64,000 nucleotides of DNA from Anaeramoeba flamelloides (lineage: Eukaryota; Metamonada; Anaeramoebidae), in NCBI GenBank assembly GCA_027625915.1, contig JANTQA010000026.1:434001-498000 (forward strand). The letters are read 5' to 3'. Below, piece by piece: positions 23,801 through 35,640 of this stretch. The notes under the pieces are model-generated. The model was not told the origin of the DNA, did not search any database, and was given only the letters and a program-made list of their open reading frames with translations. Both the position numbers and the translations under genes were made by a program. Each line of letters opens with the position of its first letter. Position 1 is the stretch's first letter.

Positions 23801-25663
23801 AACACATGAAATGATCAAAGAACAGATAATAAACAATAAGTAAACATCATATTTGTTTCTTAAAGTTCGATTATTAAATTTGAAATTTTAAAAATCAAAG
23901 ATCAATTATGTATATTTTATTCAAAAAATTGAGTATTTATTTTTAAGAAAGTTTTTCACATTAAGGGACTAGTCTCTATTATTTTTTTTTTGACCAATTT
24001 CTAAATACCGATTCCTTATCTAAAAATATGTTGTAATAATAAAGATAAACAAGGTTTTTCAAATCTAAGTAATTGGTAAAAAATTTTTACAATTTCTATT
24101 AAATTTAGGTTTAAAAAATTTAATAGAGATTAGTCCCTTAAAAAAAACCATAATTTTAAAAAAATTACGAAAAAATTATGAAAAATACCAAAAAATAAAT
24201 TCTATTTATAATTTAAAACTTTCTCAAAGTACCAAGAGGTTTACCTACAAAATATATTTTGGCCTGAATTTATACTATTCTGTATATAACTAGATGTTGT
24301 ATCAGAACAAGAAGAAGAAGAAAAAAGTGAGGATTTTATATGAGAAACGGGTTTTATGCTCTGAACACAGATAGATGACAAGTAAAATTTGGTATGGTCT
24401 TATAAACAGGAAAATTTTTTCATTCCTTTTACTTTTTCATTTTTCAAATAGACGAATAAATTACAACCTACTTCTTGGAAAACTGGATTCAAAAAAGGAA
24501 AATAAGGAAAATGAAGTGGAAGTGAAATTTTTTTCCCATTTATTAGGCCTTTAAGGTAATCAAAGATTTTCTTAAAAACTCAAAATCTGTACAGATTTTT
24601 AATTCAATTTCGTAATTCACAGTTTTAAAAAGTAAGAACTAAATGTTTTTTAAAATGTTGATATGACTACTTAGTTTGCTCTTTTTAAGAGTTTTGAGTG
24701 GTGATATTCAAAATTTTTTTTCGTCACTTTTTGAAAATGACCCACAAAAAACGATTTGATGATTATTTAACAAGTAGTGTAAATTACATCCTAAGTGCAC
24801 TTTTTATGTAAATTTCTAAAAAGACACTCAAGTACAAAATCAGAGATTTCATGGTTAGTAAGAAAAAGGAAAGAACTAAAAAAAAAAAATATTTTCTGAA
24901 AGGAGAAGGGAAAAAATGTGATTTATTTTTTTTCTTTACGAAAAGATCGAAATTAGAATTTTTTGTTTATTTTGATTTTTCGTTGGAAGAAATGGACTTA
25001 CGAGGACAATAATGCAACTATTGGTTTTTGTTTTTTTTTATGTTCAAAATAGTTTAAGGGGAAAAAAAATATGTGGAAAAAAAAAAAAAAACATTTGAAA
25101 ATTTGGAACTTTAAAAAAAATTAGGAAATCTGAACAAAACTTACGACAAGATGAAGCTTTCCCTTTTCTTTTGATCCTCTTTTTTTCCCTTCACATTGTT
25201 TCCATTCGTCATGTGGTTCGTTATCTAACAAGGAACTAATTGGAACACGAACAAAGGCAAGAAGATCGTGGCTTCCAATTCGATCCCAATCAGAAATTGC
25301 AACAATTAAAGTGTCACGATTGCTATCAAGAAAAAAAGTTTTGTATGGATTGAACAAAATACAAAGAAAAAAAGATTTGTTTGTAATAATTACAAAAAAA
25401 GAAAAGATTTTTTACGAAATTAGAACCAGCAAAAACTTGAGAAAATAATTTTGGATCAAAAAAAAAAAAATTTACGCATCCTTAACATCAAGTGTGTAAG
25501 TTTCATTCCAAACTGGGTTTAAAGTTTTCTTTTGAACTTTTGTCTTGTGGAATGGTTTTGTTCCATTAATTGAAACAGAACAATAAGGATCAGATTTTCC
25601 TCCAACATCAGCTGCTTTTAATCCTTTGCCTTCAATAATTTTTACGTGTAATTTGGTTGACAT
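20818..25663 (-). CDS. C2-domain protein with Met/Asn/Gly-rich tail (3 exons)
   Basis: Exons 1 (25663-25476) and 2 (25322-25145 or 25141) encode one complete C2 domain of about 122 aa: KIIEGKGLKAADVGGKSDPY, TLNPVWNETYTLDV, SDWDRIGSHDLLAFV, WKQCEGKK, GKLHLVV. The Asp residues of loops 1 and 3 (KSDPY, SDWD) are present, so calcium-dependent phospholipid binding is plausible. The exon 3 candidate (21473-20818) gives a Gln-rich linker, then about 190 residues built from NNNMGGMGM-like units, with a longer unit KQTGMGMGGFQ present twice. The obvious GTAAGT donor after exon 2 is out of phase with exon 3; a GTTTTG donor at 25140 gives an in-frame 341 aa protein. An extra exon in the 3.7 kb intron is also possible. 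The C2 part is certain; attachment of the tail is probable. Confidence 0.75.
21948..22562. mobile_element. Inverted-repeat element, family I
   Basis: Left end atactgtcattttccaattt, right end tttgtaattggaaagtaac, inverted to each other; subterminal ttattccaatttccc and tgaaataaaaattttc are also inverted. The interior has tctcaaagttcaagaaagaa and ttaaaaatatcatttctaa, also found in the 16401-16660 copy. No open frame. Confidence 0.55.
22934..23332. mobile_element. MITE with 60 bp inverted ends, family H
   Basis: Left arm cacttgtataatggaatgt then gtaaaaaatagagtttttac, aattttagagataaataaa; the right arm at 23265-23332 is its complement with a few changes. About 395 bp in total with no open frame. 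Confidence 0.7.
23965..24137. mobile_element. TTAA MITE family A, intact copy
   Basis: Exactly flanked by TTAA (23961-23964 and 24138-24141). Ends gggactagtctctattat / taatagagattagtccc. A subterminal hairpin (ctattaaatttaggt..taaaaaatttaatag) lies at the right. 173 bp. Confidence 0.8.
24410..24545. mobile_element. Short palindromic element, family J
   Basis: Left ggaaaattttttcattcctt, centre acaacctacttcttgg, right gaagtggaagtgaaattttt followed by cccatttatt. Same architecture as 16066-16205. Confidence 0.45.
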
Positions 25664-26689
25664 ATTTCTATTACCAAACGAGTGTTTAATAAAAACAATT
25701 AATTTGAAAACAAGAAAATAAAATTAAAAGGAAAAGAAAAAGAAATATTTACTTTGTTTTTGATAATAAAAAAATGAAAAAAATTTTTTAAATCAAACGA
25801 AAAAGATCGACCAAATATGAAAAAGTACTGTGGTTATATCAAAAAATTTTTAATTTTATTTTTAAGACACCTTTTGAAAAAACAAGTTTGATCAAAAAAT
25901 TTAGAACAAAAAATTGATGATGAGAATCTCTTGTTGAGGAATTATCATCGAGACTAGAATTGGGTTAAGGTTTAATTTCTGTAAAATTTTTATATTTTGA
26001 AAGCTTATTTGTTTGGACAAAACTAAAAAAAATTATATTTATCCAATTACTCTAATAATATGACTCAAGTTCTTTAGATTTTGATTTTGTTGGTAGGTAC
26101 TTATATCAGTTATTTTGATCACAAGATATTGAAAATATATCTGTAAAAAAATATTTTGTTTTATTTTTCGATATTTTGTTGAATTTGAATGTTTTAAACC
26201 CTATCTTAATCTCAAAACAAACCCCTAAGAAGTAAAATTTTATATTCCTGGCTTATATAAGATCAAGTAGTTCTCTTCTTTTTTTATTTAGACTTTCTCA
26301 AATCCTCAAATAAAAACTAATATAATTATTATCTTTTTTACAATTGTAATACCAATTTTGGTTGATATTATATCTCTATTTATCACAGTCTGCCAACACC
26401 GAGCATAATATAAGTTAAGGTAAATGTCATTGTATTCTGAAGGATAATTTTATAAAATCAAGAAGACGAATATTAAATCTTAAACTGTATTTTCCCCTTT
26501 TTTTCATTTGTTCAAATTAATTTTCAATTTCTTCCTTTTGAAGGCATTCTTTTTAACATAACAAGACAAAAACTATTCTGATATTTTACAAAGTTCCAGA
26601 CAATTCCGAACTTTCAAACACTTTTCAACATTTTCAAATAGAGAAAAGCATTATTAAAGTGATGATATTTTTTTTACTGTTATCAAAAT

Positions 26690-27130
26690 AACTTGTTACA
26701 GAAAAGTTTAATCCTTCTTCAAAATAAAAAGCATGTTTGTTTATTATAGAAGACCTTTAAATTCTAAAATATCAAAGAAACTGACAACAGCGAAAAAGTT
26801 TATCTGATATTAGGATTTTATAGTTGTACCATTAAAAAAATTAATTTAATACAGAAAGTCTCAAATACAAACATTTTTCTATAAAAAAATAGAGTGATTT
26901 TTTGAAATTATTCATATCAAAAAAAACAAAAAAATTGCAAAAAAATTTCAAAAAAATTGAGATTTATACAAAAAAATTTAATCAAATTATCAATATAATT
27001 GAAAATTTCATTAAAATATCAAGAAAATATTTTAAAAATTGATTTCGACTTTGGAATATTATTGGGTAGTGAATTAGATGTTGTTTTGGAATAAGAAAAA
27101 AAAAAGAAGCAACTTTTTTGTTTTGAAAGA
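26690..27130. repeat. Dispersed 470 bp repeat D, copy 2
   Basis: Same order of landmarks as 19181-19655: aaaagtttaatcctt, tagaagacct, aatagagtgattttttg, aaaaaaaacaaaaaaattgc, ggtagtgaattagatgttgt, aagaaaaaaaaaag. More diverged than the other two copies. Confidence 0.65.
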
Positions 27131-27340
27131 CATTTTTTTGGCTATTGATATAGGTTTTTTTGATTACTGTAGTGAATAATAAATGTATTAAAATACTTAC
27201 AGGTTTGGTTGAAATTACTCCAGATCAGTATTGTTTTCAATTCAACAAAATTTTGAATTTATAGTACTTTTTTCATTAGGAACTCTTTGATCTCTAAAAA
27301 TTCACTTTGCTTGTATATGGTAATACATCCAATTCCACCT

Positions 27341-27514
27341 AAATGGAAATTCTCTATTTTTTTTTTTTTTTGACCCATTTCTAAATAAGGCTTGATTATC
27401 TAGAATTATGTTTAATATTCAAAATCAACAGAGCTTTTCAAATCTAAGTAATTAGCAATGAATTATAACAATCTCTATTAAATTTAGGTAAAAAAATATA
27501 ATAGAGATTAGTCC
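27341..27514. mobile_element. TTAA MITE family A, decayed copy
   Basis: Body matches the family (tgacccatttctaaataagg, atgtttaatattcaaaat, ttttcaaatctaagtaatt). The left terminus is worn (tctctatttt only) and the right reads attagtcccataag in place of cccttaa. Confidence 0.55.
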
Positions 27515-27871
27515 CATAAGACACAAACTCTATAATAAACTATATTCCAATAAAATTGGACACAGTTTAAACAGTGGAAATAACATCAATACTACACTTT
27601 AAATTCAATTTGAGAATATTTTTGATTTTACAAACTATTTCATTTTTTGTCTTTTTTGTTTTGTTTTCATTTCCTTTTTTCCAGTTACTTCATCTGTTTG
27701 GTTAGATCTGAATTTTTTTTTCAATGGTTGGTAGAAAGTTAGTGTTGAGTTTGTTAAATTGAAAAATAACATACAATTGGTAGATGGTATATTATCATTT
27801 GATCGATCAATAATTATTGGTGAAATTTCAACAAATTTACAAATAAACTAAATTTCATAATAAATGGCCCA

Positions 27872-28173
27872 CCTTACATTTGAATAATGAATTGCTTTTG
27901 TATCGTTTTGAAGTCTTTCCTCTCATAATGAAAAGTTTGCAAATAAATCATTTTTTCTCTTTTTTTTTTTTTAGACAGTGTTTTGTTAAAATGGAAAATG
28001 AAAATGAAAAATTGGAAAGAAGTAAAAGATGAATTAATGAAAAATTTGGTTTCAAATGTGAAAAAGAGATTAGATTTAGTTATTCAAATGGAAGGAGAAT
28101 TGATAAATGGATTAATTTACTTTTTTAAAATTTCTATTTTTCATGCAATGCTTCTTTCAAAATAAATGGCCCA
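27872..28173. mobile_element. 302 bp insertion flanked by a 13 bp direct repeat
   Basis: The dispersed repeat that is continuous at 15560-15775 is interrupted here. aataaatggccca occurs at 27859-27871 and again at 28161-28173, the pattern of a target-site duplication. A short frame at 27983-28165 (KEVKDELMKNLVSNVKKRLD) lies within. No terminal inverted repeat is seen; the class is unknown. Confidence 0.45.
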
Positions 28174-28684
28174 ATTGTTTTTAACAGTTTTTTTTATTTT
28201 TCTTTCTTTTATTTTTAGACAAAAAATAAATATCTCTTGAGTATGGTATTGAATATTAAAATCAAAATTTTTATATTATAATAGATAACTTCAATTATTA
28301 AAAATATTTTTATTTAAAATTTGGTTTTTAATGGGCAATTATTATGAAAGATGGTTTACATTTTTTGTTCCTTTCGTTTCATTATTTTCGACATATTTGA
28401 TTTTTATTTTTGAGTTTTATTTTTTTTTTCTTTTATTTGGATTAAAATGATTACTTATTAAAACATTAATACTCGGTAACTTAAATATTGTTTTATATTA
28501 GGTTTGGAAAAATATAATAAATTGGGTTTTTTTGCCTATTTTTGATTTTGGGTGGGTCCAAATTTTTGGAATGGGGTTTATAATATTTTAATAGCCAAAA
28601 TAACTGGTTTCCCATTTGAATTATATTTATTAAATTTAAAAAACATTTAAAATATGTGATAATATTTGGCTCTAAGTATAACCT

Positions 28685-29345
28685 GCAAAAATTTGCAAAA
28701 TTTTTTTAATAATATTCTAAAGAGTGTGGGTGAATTGAATTGGTATCTTATTTGTATGTAGCATTTCAATACGTTACTTCAGGATAATGAGGAAATGTTA
28801 GTAAATGGCATAGTTGTGTCAATTTTTAATTGTGTAACATTAGTAAATACCATCTTTATGACAATTTTTTAATTGTGTAACATTTGTGACAATGTAATTA
28901 GATCAAAATTGCCATATATATGACATTTCGGAAAAAACCAGAAAAAAGCAAGTAATACTCACCAATACCTTATTTTACCCTATTCGATACAAATCAGCGG
29001 TTTTTCTATGTATCAAAAACCAAAATACACAAGATTATGAACTTACCTACCTTACCTACCATGAATCTATAATTTATAAATATACTATCTAAATAAAAAA
29101 AGGCCATAGTTATGAAAATTTTAGTCTAATGACATTGTCACAAATGTTACACAATTAAAAAATTGTTATAACGATGGTATTTACTAATGTTACACAATTA
29201 AAAATTGTCATAACTATGACAGTTACTAACATTTTATTACAATCTTGTAGAAATACATAGGAACACTACAAGCCTCTGAGGTGCCAATTCAATTCACCCA
29301 CAATCTTTAGAATAATATTAATAAAAATTTTGCAAATTTTCGCAT
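28685..29345. mobile_element. Inverted-repeat element with internal sub-repeats, family E
   Basis: Left arm aaaatttgcaaaattttt, taatattctaaaga then gtgggtgaattgaattgg; the right arm at 29295-29345 is its complement. Inner blocks gtaacattagtaaatacc and tgacaattttttaattgtg recur two to three times on each side in opposite orientation, so most of the 660 bp folds back. No open frame. Confidence 0.7.
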
Positions 29346-29953
29346 TTTCCAATAATTTACAAGTTATGTCAACTCCCTAATATTCTCATAACTTGAAAAA
29401 AAAAATAATCAAATTTATTACTAGAAATTTGAAAAAATCTTCATAGAAAATTGGATTATTCAACTTTAATTGTAAAATATCTCAAAAAATAATATTTGAT
29501 CAAAGATCTTTTATTAACCAATAGTGTTTTTTATAAGTGAGGTTCTTAAAAAGTAAAAAATTAGCAAATATTTAATTTTGTTTTGAAAAAAATTTTTTAA
29601 TGATCGTGATGTATCTTAAAACAATCGATCTAAAAAAAAACTCATCAGAAATGATTAATAAAAAAAAAAATTGTTTCCATTGAAACTAATGAAAGTCTTT
29701 AATAAAAACTGGACATACAAATACAAAAAAATGAGGCTTGACCTAAAAAATATTTTATTTGTTTACGAATTAATCAGTATTGAAAATCAATTTTTATCTA
29801 TACATGGAACTTTAAGATATTTTAAACCCCAAATGGGTGTGTAAATCTCTATGGTTTTGGTTTCCAAATCTTTTCAAGTTAAATTTAGAATTTGATTTTG
29901 GGTGAAATGATCGTAAACTAATTAATAATTACCAAAAAATAAACTAACATTAA

Positions 29954-30130
29954 GGGACTAATCTCTATTAAATTTTTTTAAACCTGAATTTAATAGAGAT
30001 TATGAAAATGTTTTGCCAATTACTTCGATTTGAAAACCTCTGTTCATTTTCAATATTAAGCATATTTTAAGATAAGGAATCCTTATTTAGAAATTGGTCA
30101 AAAAAAAAATACTAATAAAGACTAGTCCAT
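29954..30130. mobile_element. TTAA MITE family A, intact copy
   Basis: Flanked by TTAA at 29950-29953 and 30131-30134. Ends gggactaatctctatta / taataaagactagtcca. Left subterminal hairpin ctctattaaattttttta / ctgaatttaatagag. 177 bp, in the opposite orientation to 23965-24137. Confidence 0.8.
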
Positions 30131-30912
30131 TAAACTATTTCTCTTAGAACATAATATGCTTTTCATTCCATTAATCCTCTGAATTGCAAAATAAAAAGAT
30201 CAAAAATTTCATACAGCTTTCCAAAAAAAGCACATTACTCAGAATTAAAATAAATGATCAAAGGGCCCAATTCTATAAGAGGGTAATTAAAAATTTCTGT
30301 TGGTTTTTGAATTAAAAAAATGAAATTTTACTTCATTTCTTAAAAATTTTTTTGGAAAGGTAAATGAAAAATTTGTTCCATTTATTTTGAAACGAATAGT
30401 CTGATCTTTAACAAAAATACAATTTCGGTTGGCAATTTTTATGTGTGAGCCCTTAAAATTTTTATTTTGTGACTAAAAATAGAAAATAACCAAATAATCT
30501 TTTGTTTTACAAAGATTTGGAATTTCTGTTTTTTTTATTTTCGATAAAAGAAAAGAACAACAACAAAATTCGCAGAATCTATCAATGTTAAGAATTAAAA
30601 ATCTTTCATTCTTACTTTATATTTTATTTCTGAATACTACAAAAAAGAGTATTTATTTGGATTTTTAACTTTTTCCATCAAACACTTGGTTTGTTTTCAT
30701 TCCATTTCCCAACACCTTTATTTTTGAAAAAAAGACTTTTCATTTTTTTAAAATCTTTATTACTATTTTTATTTGTAAGTGTACCAATTAATTCATAACC
30801 CAACAAAATATCAACAAAAATTGTTGTTGTCATCATTTCAACGAAAACTAATTTTTGTTTTTCTTTTCTTTTTCTTTTTTCAAATAACGATCTTTTCCAA
30901 AGAATTATCAGA

Positions 30913-31069
30913 ATGGAAGAAAAAAAACGAGAACTTTTAGTATACCAAGCAAAGGTCTGTGAACAAGCAGAAAGATACGAAGGTAACAATCAAATTTTTT
31001 CTTTTTTTTTTTCTTTAATTTTATTTTTGATTTCAAAATTAATTAATTTTACTTTTTTTTTTTTTCTTT

Positions 31070-31110
<41 letters not shown>

Positions 31111-32399
31111 AAAATCCTTTTTTCTTCTTTTTCTTGTTTTTTATTTTTTTATTTTTTTTTATCAACTAAAAAAATAAAAAAAAAATAAATATTTTTCCCT
31201 CGATGTGATCTTCCAAACCAAAAGAAATGGTAGAAGCAATCAAGGAAGTAGCCAGTGCTGATGTTGAATTAAACATCGAAGAAAGAAACCTTTTATCTGT
31301 TGCCTTCAAAAACTTAATTGGTTCAAGAAGAGCATCATGGAGAATCTTATCCTCAATCCTCGAAAAGGAAGAAACCAAAGAAAATAATGAAGAAGGTGTT
31401 AAAAAAATCACAGAACTTCGTGTTAAAATTGAAAACGAACTTGAAGAAATTTGTGATGGAATCTTCAAGATTATCGACGAACACTTGATCAAAAAAGCTT
31501 CAAGTGGTGAAAGCAAAGCCTTTTATTACAAAATGTTTGTTTTTTTTTATTTTATTTTTATTTTTATTTTTTTTTTTTTTCCAATTTTCCTTTTTTTTCT
31601 TTCTGTGTCACTAAATCAAAAATAATTTCTGCAAAAATAAAAAAAAACAAAACCAAAGGAAAGGAGACTATTACAGATATTTCGCAGAATTTACAAGCGG
31701 AGAAAAAAGAGAAAAAGCCTCTGAACAAAGTTTGTTAGCTTATAAAAACGCATCCGAAATTGCCAACTCTGAACTCGCCACAACACATCCAATTAGACTT
31801 GGACTTGCATTAAACTTTTCTGTTTTTTATTACGAAATTCTTAACTCCCCAGACAGAGCATGTCATCTTGCCAAACAAGCATTTGACGATGCCATCGCTG
31901 AAATCGACGATCTTACAGAGAACTCATACAAAGACTCAACTCTTATCATGCAACTTTTAAGAGAAAATCTTACTCTCTGGACTTCTGAATTTGAGGACGA
32001 CGATGATGATGATGAATACGACGATGAAGATGATGACGAAGAAGATGACGATGAAGATGAAGGTTTGTTTTTATAACACTTTTTTTTTTTTTTTTTTTTT
32101 TTTTGAACGTTTTTTCTTTTTTCTTTTTTCTCGAAAAACACTATATAGCGATTTAAAAAAAGTCAGTCAGATAAGTTTTCAAAAGTAGTTCTCAGATTGA
32201 TTCAAAGAGCAAGTCAAACAGTTTGAACAACACCTTTGGAAACTTTTATTTCTCGCTTTTTTTAAAACCAGATCTTTTTAATCAGCTTTCTATAATTCCA
32301 AGTTAATTTCATCTAATAAACTTTTAATTTAACCTTTGATTTCAATTATTCATTTACACCTCTTCTCTTAAATAATAAATAGCTGTTGAAGAAGATTAA
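30913..32399 (+). CDS. 14-3-3 protein (4 exons)
   Basis: Phosphoserine/phosphothreonine-binding dimeric adaptor of the cytosol. Exons 30913-30982, 31225-31534, 31659-32062 and 32383-32399 join in phase to 266 aa. The N-terminus [20 protein letters not shown] leads into [12 protein letters not shown]; family signature 1 reads [20 protein letters not shown], and signature 2 is [20 protein letters not shown]. The Lys-Arg-Arg-Tyr pocket residues appear as K (FKN), R (SRRASWR) and RY (YYRY). After the last helix comes an unusually long Asp/Glu run (about 30 residues) ending DEDEAVEED. The last exon is only 17 nt (AVEED and stop). Donors of introns 2 and 3 are GTTTGT; intron 1 uses GTAACA. Identity is certain. 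Confidence 0.97.
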
Positions 32400-32821
32400 A
32401 TTGCAATTGATATATTCCAAAATACATTTTTCTTTAAATGAAATCAAAAAAAAAAATTTAAAATCAAATCATTATTAAATGGTTTGTTAAAAATTTAATC
32501 TCAACTATCTTTTTGAAATCAATTTAACTTCTTAATTCAGAATAATAAGGATCTCTTTCAGCTTTTTTATTAATTTATGCAATTTTTCTTTTCATATATT
32601 TTTGTTTTTTTTTATTTGTGTAGTTAGTTGCCCTTAATTGAATCACTAAATGGTTTTTGTGAAAAATTAATTTCATTTGAAACAAAGTTTTTAAAGTCTT
32701 TTTTTTTGATTGACATAAGTGATAAGTGATAGCGCCACTAAAAAGTTTTTTTTATAAGAGGGTTAATAAAACAAAATCACTCAAAGAAAAATTTTTTTGA
32801 TTCTAATGAAGTTATTCTTAA

Positions 32822-33373
32822 GGTTTACAATCCCTGAAACTGGAAAAAAGATTATCTTGTATTGGGTGTGGCAACTTGTTATTTTGGTTCTTAGCTGATC
32901 GATCCACAACTAAGTTTGGATCGTATAGGTTGTTGAAAAAGGCTATTTTTGTGATTTTATTTTTTTTTTTTCCGAAATCCAGATTGATGAGTCTAAGATT
33001 AATTAATTGAAAGGTATTGAATTGAAAGTGTTAATTTTTGGGTTGTCAATTGAAATTATCATTTTCCTTTTACAGAATTAGGAGTAAATAAAAAAAATTT
33101 TTTTTACAAGCATCAAATAATACAAAGCGTAAATAAAAATTTCAACAAAGAAAACAAAAAACTCAATTACTAATTAAATATCTTACAATCAATTAACCTT
33201 AGACTCATCAATCTGGATTTCGGAAAAAAAAAAAATAAAATCACAAAAATAGCCTTTTTCAACAACCTATACGATCCAAACTTAGTTGTGGATCGATCAG
33301 CTAAGAACCAAAATAACAAGTTGCCACACCCAATACAAGATAATCTTTTTTCCAGTTTCAGGGATTGTAAACC
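32822..33373. mobile_element. Young TTAA foldback element
   Basis: TTAA at 32818-32821 and 33374-33377. Termini ggtttacaatccctgaaact and its exact complement. The two arms (32822-33010 and 33187-33373) are inverted and nearly identical over about 185 bp, including an equal T12/A12 run; the only change seen is near the inner end (aagattaa versus aaggttaa). The loop is about 175 bp. No open frame. The near-identity of the arms suggests recent insertion or gene conversion between them. Confidence 0.85.
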
Positions 33374-35415
33374 TTAAAGGAGTATTTTGAATATAAAAGG
33401 AAAAAATTCGGAATTTTGAAAATTATTTATTTTCAAGTCTTTTTTCAAATATGAAAAAATAGTAATATATGCTACGAAGCAAATGGGTCTTAAAATTCAG
33501 ATAATTAAAAAAGGGGGAATTAAAAATGGGAAACAATTCATCATTGCAAGATTTACTAATGGAAGATTTTTTCAAACACAATAAAACACAAGTTGATATT
33601 TTTTCGAAAAGAAAAGAAAACAAAGTTTAGTTCGTAAATGAAATATGGAATAACAATTTTTTTTTTTTGGAAACCGAATAGAATGAAACAAATGTATTCA
33701 TCAAATATATATCTTGCAATAAAAAAATATTCCAAAACAATTACGTATCAAAAATAAAAGGATAAAAATAAAAAAGCACAAGTGTGGAAAAATAATAATT
33801 TTTATTGCCTAGCTCAAGATCTAATTTACTTGGAATTTCAAGTGTTTATTATTCCATTCCAAGTAACTGAGTTTTGTCATTGAGATCTTTTAATGAAATT
33901 TTTTTCTTTATTTGTTTTTAATTTTTTTTGCTAATTTTTTTGGTAAATAATTGAAAAAGAACTTTTCAAAAAACTGGAAATAAAAAAAAAATGGAAAAGT
34001 CCGAGTTTTTTTTGTATACCTATTATGATGCTTTAATAAACTATTTTCCTGTTAAAGGTGCCCCGTTTTAATGGGTGGGAAAAACCTATTTGTGAGATTT
34101 GGATGGATTTAAGAAGAAAAAAGTTAATTTTGGAAATTTTGTTTTTCATATTTTTTTACATTTTTGGACATTTTTTGATTATATTTTTTTTTGATATAAT
34201 TCAACTACAATTTTTTTTTTTATTGCAAGATCTATAGCTACAAGGTAAAAAAATAATATTATTAATACTATTGAAATAGTGGGAATGATTGTAGGAAGAT
34301 CAAAAATCATTCCAACCCCGCTGTAATTATTTACAAGACTAAGAAATTGTATTTCCTATTCAAGTATTATCTTCTTTATGTTAAACTGTAAAACGATTAT
34401 GAAAGTTTATCAAAAAGCCTAAAATTTCAAATAGAAGAAAAAACAATTGATGTTATCTAATTTTTTGTTTTTTGACATTGACAAACAAATAGATAAAAAA
34501 ACATACATTACTGTAGATCTTCAATTCTCAAAATTGGAAAAATTTCTACTGTATATTCAGGACGTGGATAGTTTCTATTTGGTCATGAAAATGATAAATT
34601 TATTTTATATATATATTTTAATTATTTTTCTTCTTCTCTTTTTTTTATTTGATGATTTTTCTTTAATTACTCCTTTCTATAAATAAATAAATAAATAAAA
34701 TTGGAAAAATTTCAGGTTTCAACAATTTTAAGACAATGTTCGTAAAATACAACCATTTTACAAAAGTGAAGAATTGTTTTTTATTTTATGAGATACTCAG
34801 AATTAAAACTTTTTTATAGGTTGTTTTATGTTTTAGAAAGTGAGGCTCGTGTTTTAAAAAACACACTTTTCTTCCCATTTCGATCTCACCACACATTTAA
34901 AGTCTGACCCCACACCCTTTTAAAAGAGAAAACTTGAAAAAAGTTTTGAAAAATTACATACCTTTATAAAAGCATCACACCATAAAACTTTGATGATTTA
35001 TTTCCCCTTGGGATTTAAAATTTGTCTTTGCTGAATAATGCAATAATTCTCTTGGGCTCAACAGAAATTGATAAATTATTTTTAGATATACTATAAATTG
35101 ATTTTCTATTTTCTAAAAGACAATTTTATAATAAATAATCAGTACATATATCTTCTAATATTTGTGGTAGGATTGACATGAGTATATTGCTTTATTTTTT
35201 ATTTTTTTTTGGACTTCAATCGAAGATCAGAGGAAATACTATTGTTGACTAGGCACCAATTCGAATTTTTTATTTGCTTTTTAAGAAAATAGAGTATTTA
35301 TTTTATACCATTAAATACATACCAACTATCCTCCCCATCTGTACTATTCTCAAATTTCCTATTTATTCTTTAAAGACCAATTTTTAAAACAATTGATATT
35401 GTGAATTTTTTGGTA

Positions 35416-35640
35416 TCAATTTTCTGAAACAAAATATTTTTTAAATATAAAATCAACATATTCTCTTCTGACAATGAACGAAACAATTTTTATACAAGCT
35501 CTACCATTGTTATCAAGTGATATATAGCCCCTCTCAGTGAACGAAGTTTTGTTTAATTGGAAAAAAAATTGAACAGAATCTTTGACTTTTATAAAATTTT
35601 CTTCCCAAAATTTAAACTTCAATTTGCTGAGAATAAACAT
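35416..35640 (-). other. Protein-like open frame (unidentified)
   Basis: Seventy-four codons, the second half reading SFTERGYISLDNNGRACIKI then VSFIVRREYVDFIF, ending SEN. This is less biased than surrounding frames. No start context, splice partner or family was recognised. It may be a terminal exon or a relic. Confidence 0.25.

Larger units (their letters stand above)
21474..25140. other. 3.7 kb intron of the C2 gene
   Basis: Contains family I element 21948-22562, inverted-repeat element 22934-23332, TTAA MITE 23965-24137 and a palindromic element 24410-24545. No exon of the C2 gene could be recognised inside it. If the tail exon belongs to a different gene, this stretch is intergenic. Confidence 0.5.
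25664..30912. other. Gene-free, repeat-rich spacer between divergent C2 and 14-3-3 genes
   Basis: Holds repeat D copy 2 (26690-27130), family A MITEs (27341-27514 decayed; 29954-30130 intact), a split dispersed repeat with a 302 bp insertion (27840-28345) and a large inverted-repeat element (28685-29345). I see no gene. The last 300 bp should hold the 14-3-3 promoter. Confidence 0.55.

Noticed and set aside
31863-32141. Minus-strand poly-Ser frame opposite 14-3-3
   Set aside because: Antisense of the GAT/GAC/GAA tract encoding the acidic tail of a certain 14-3-3 exon.
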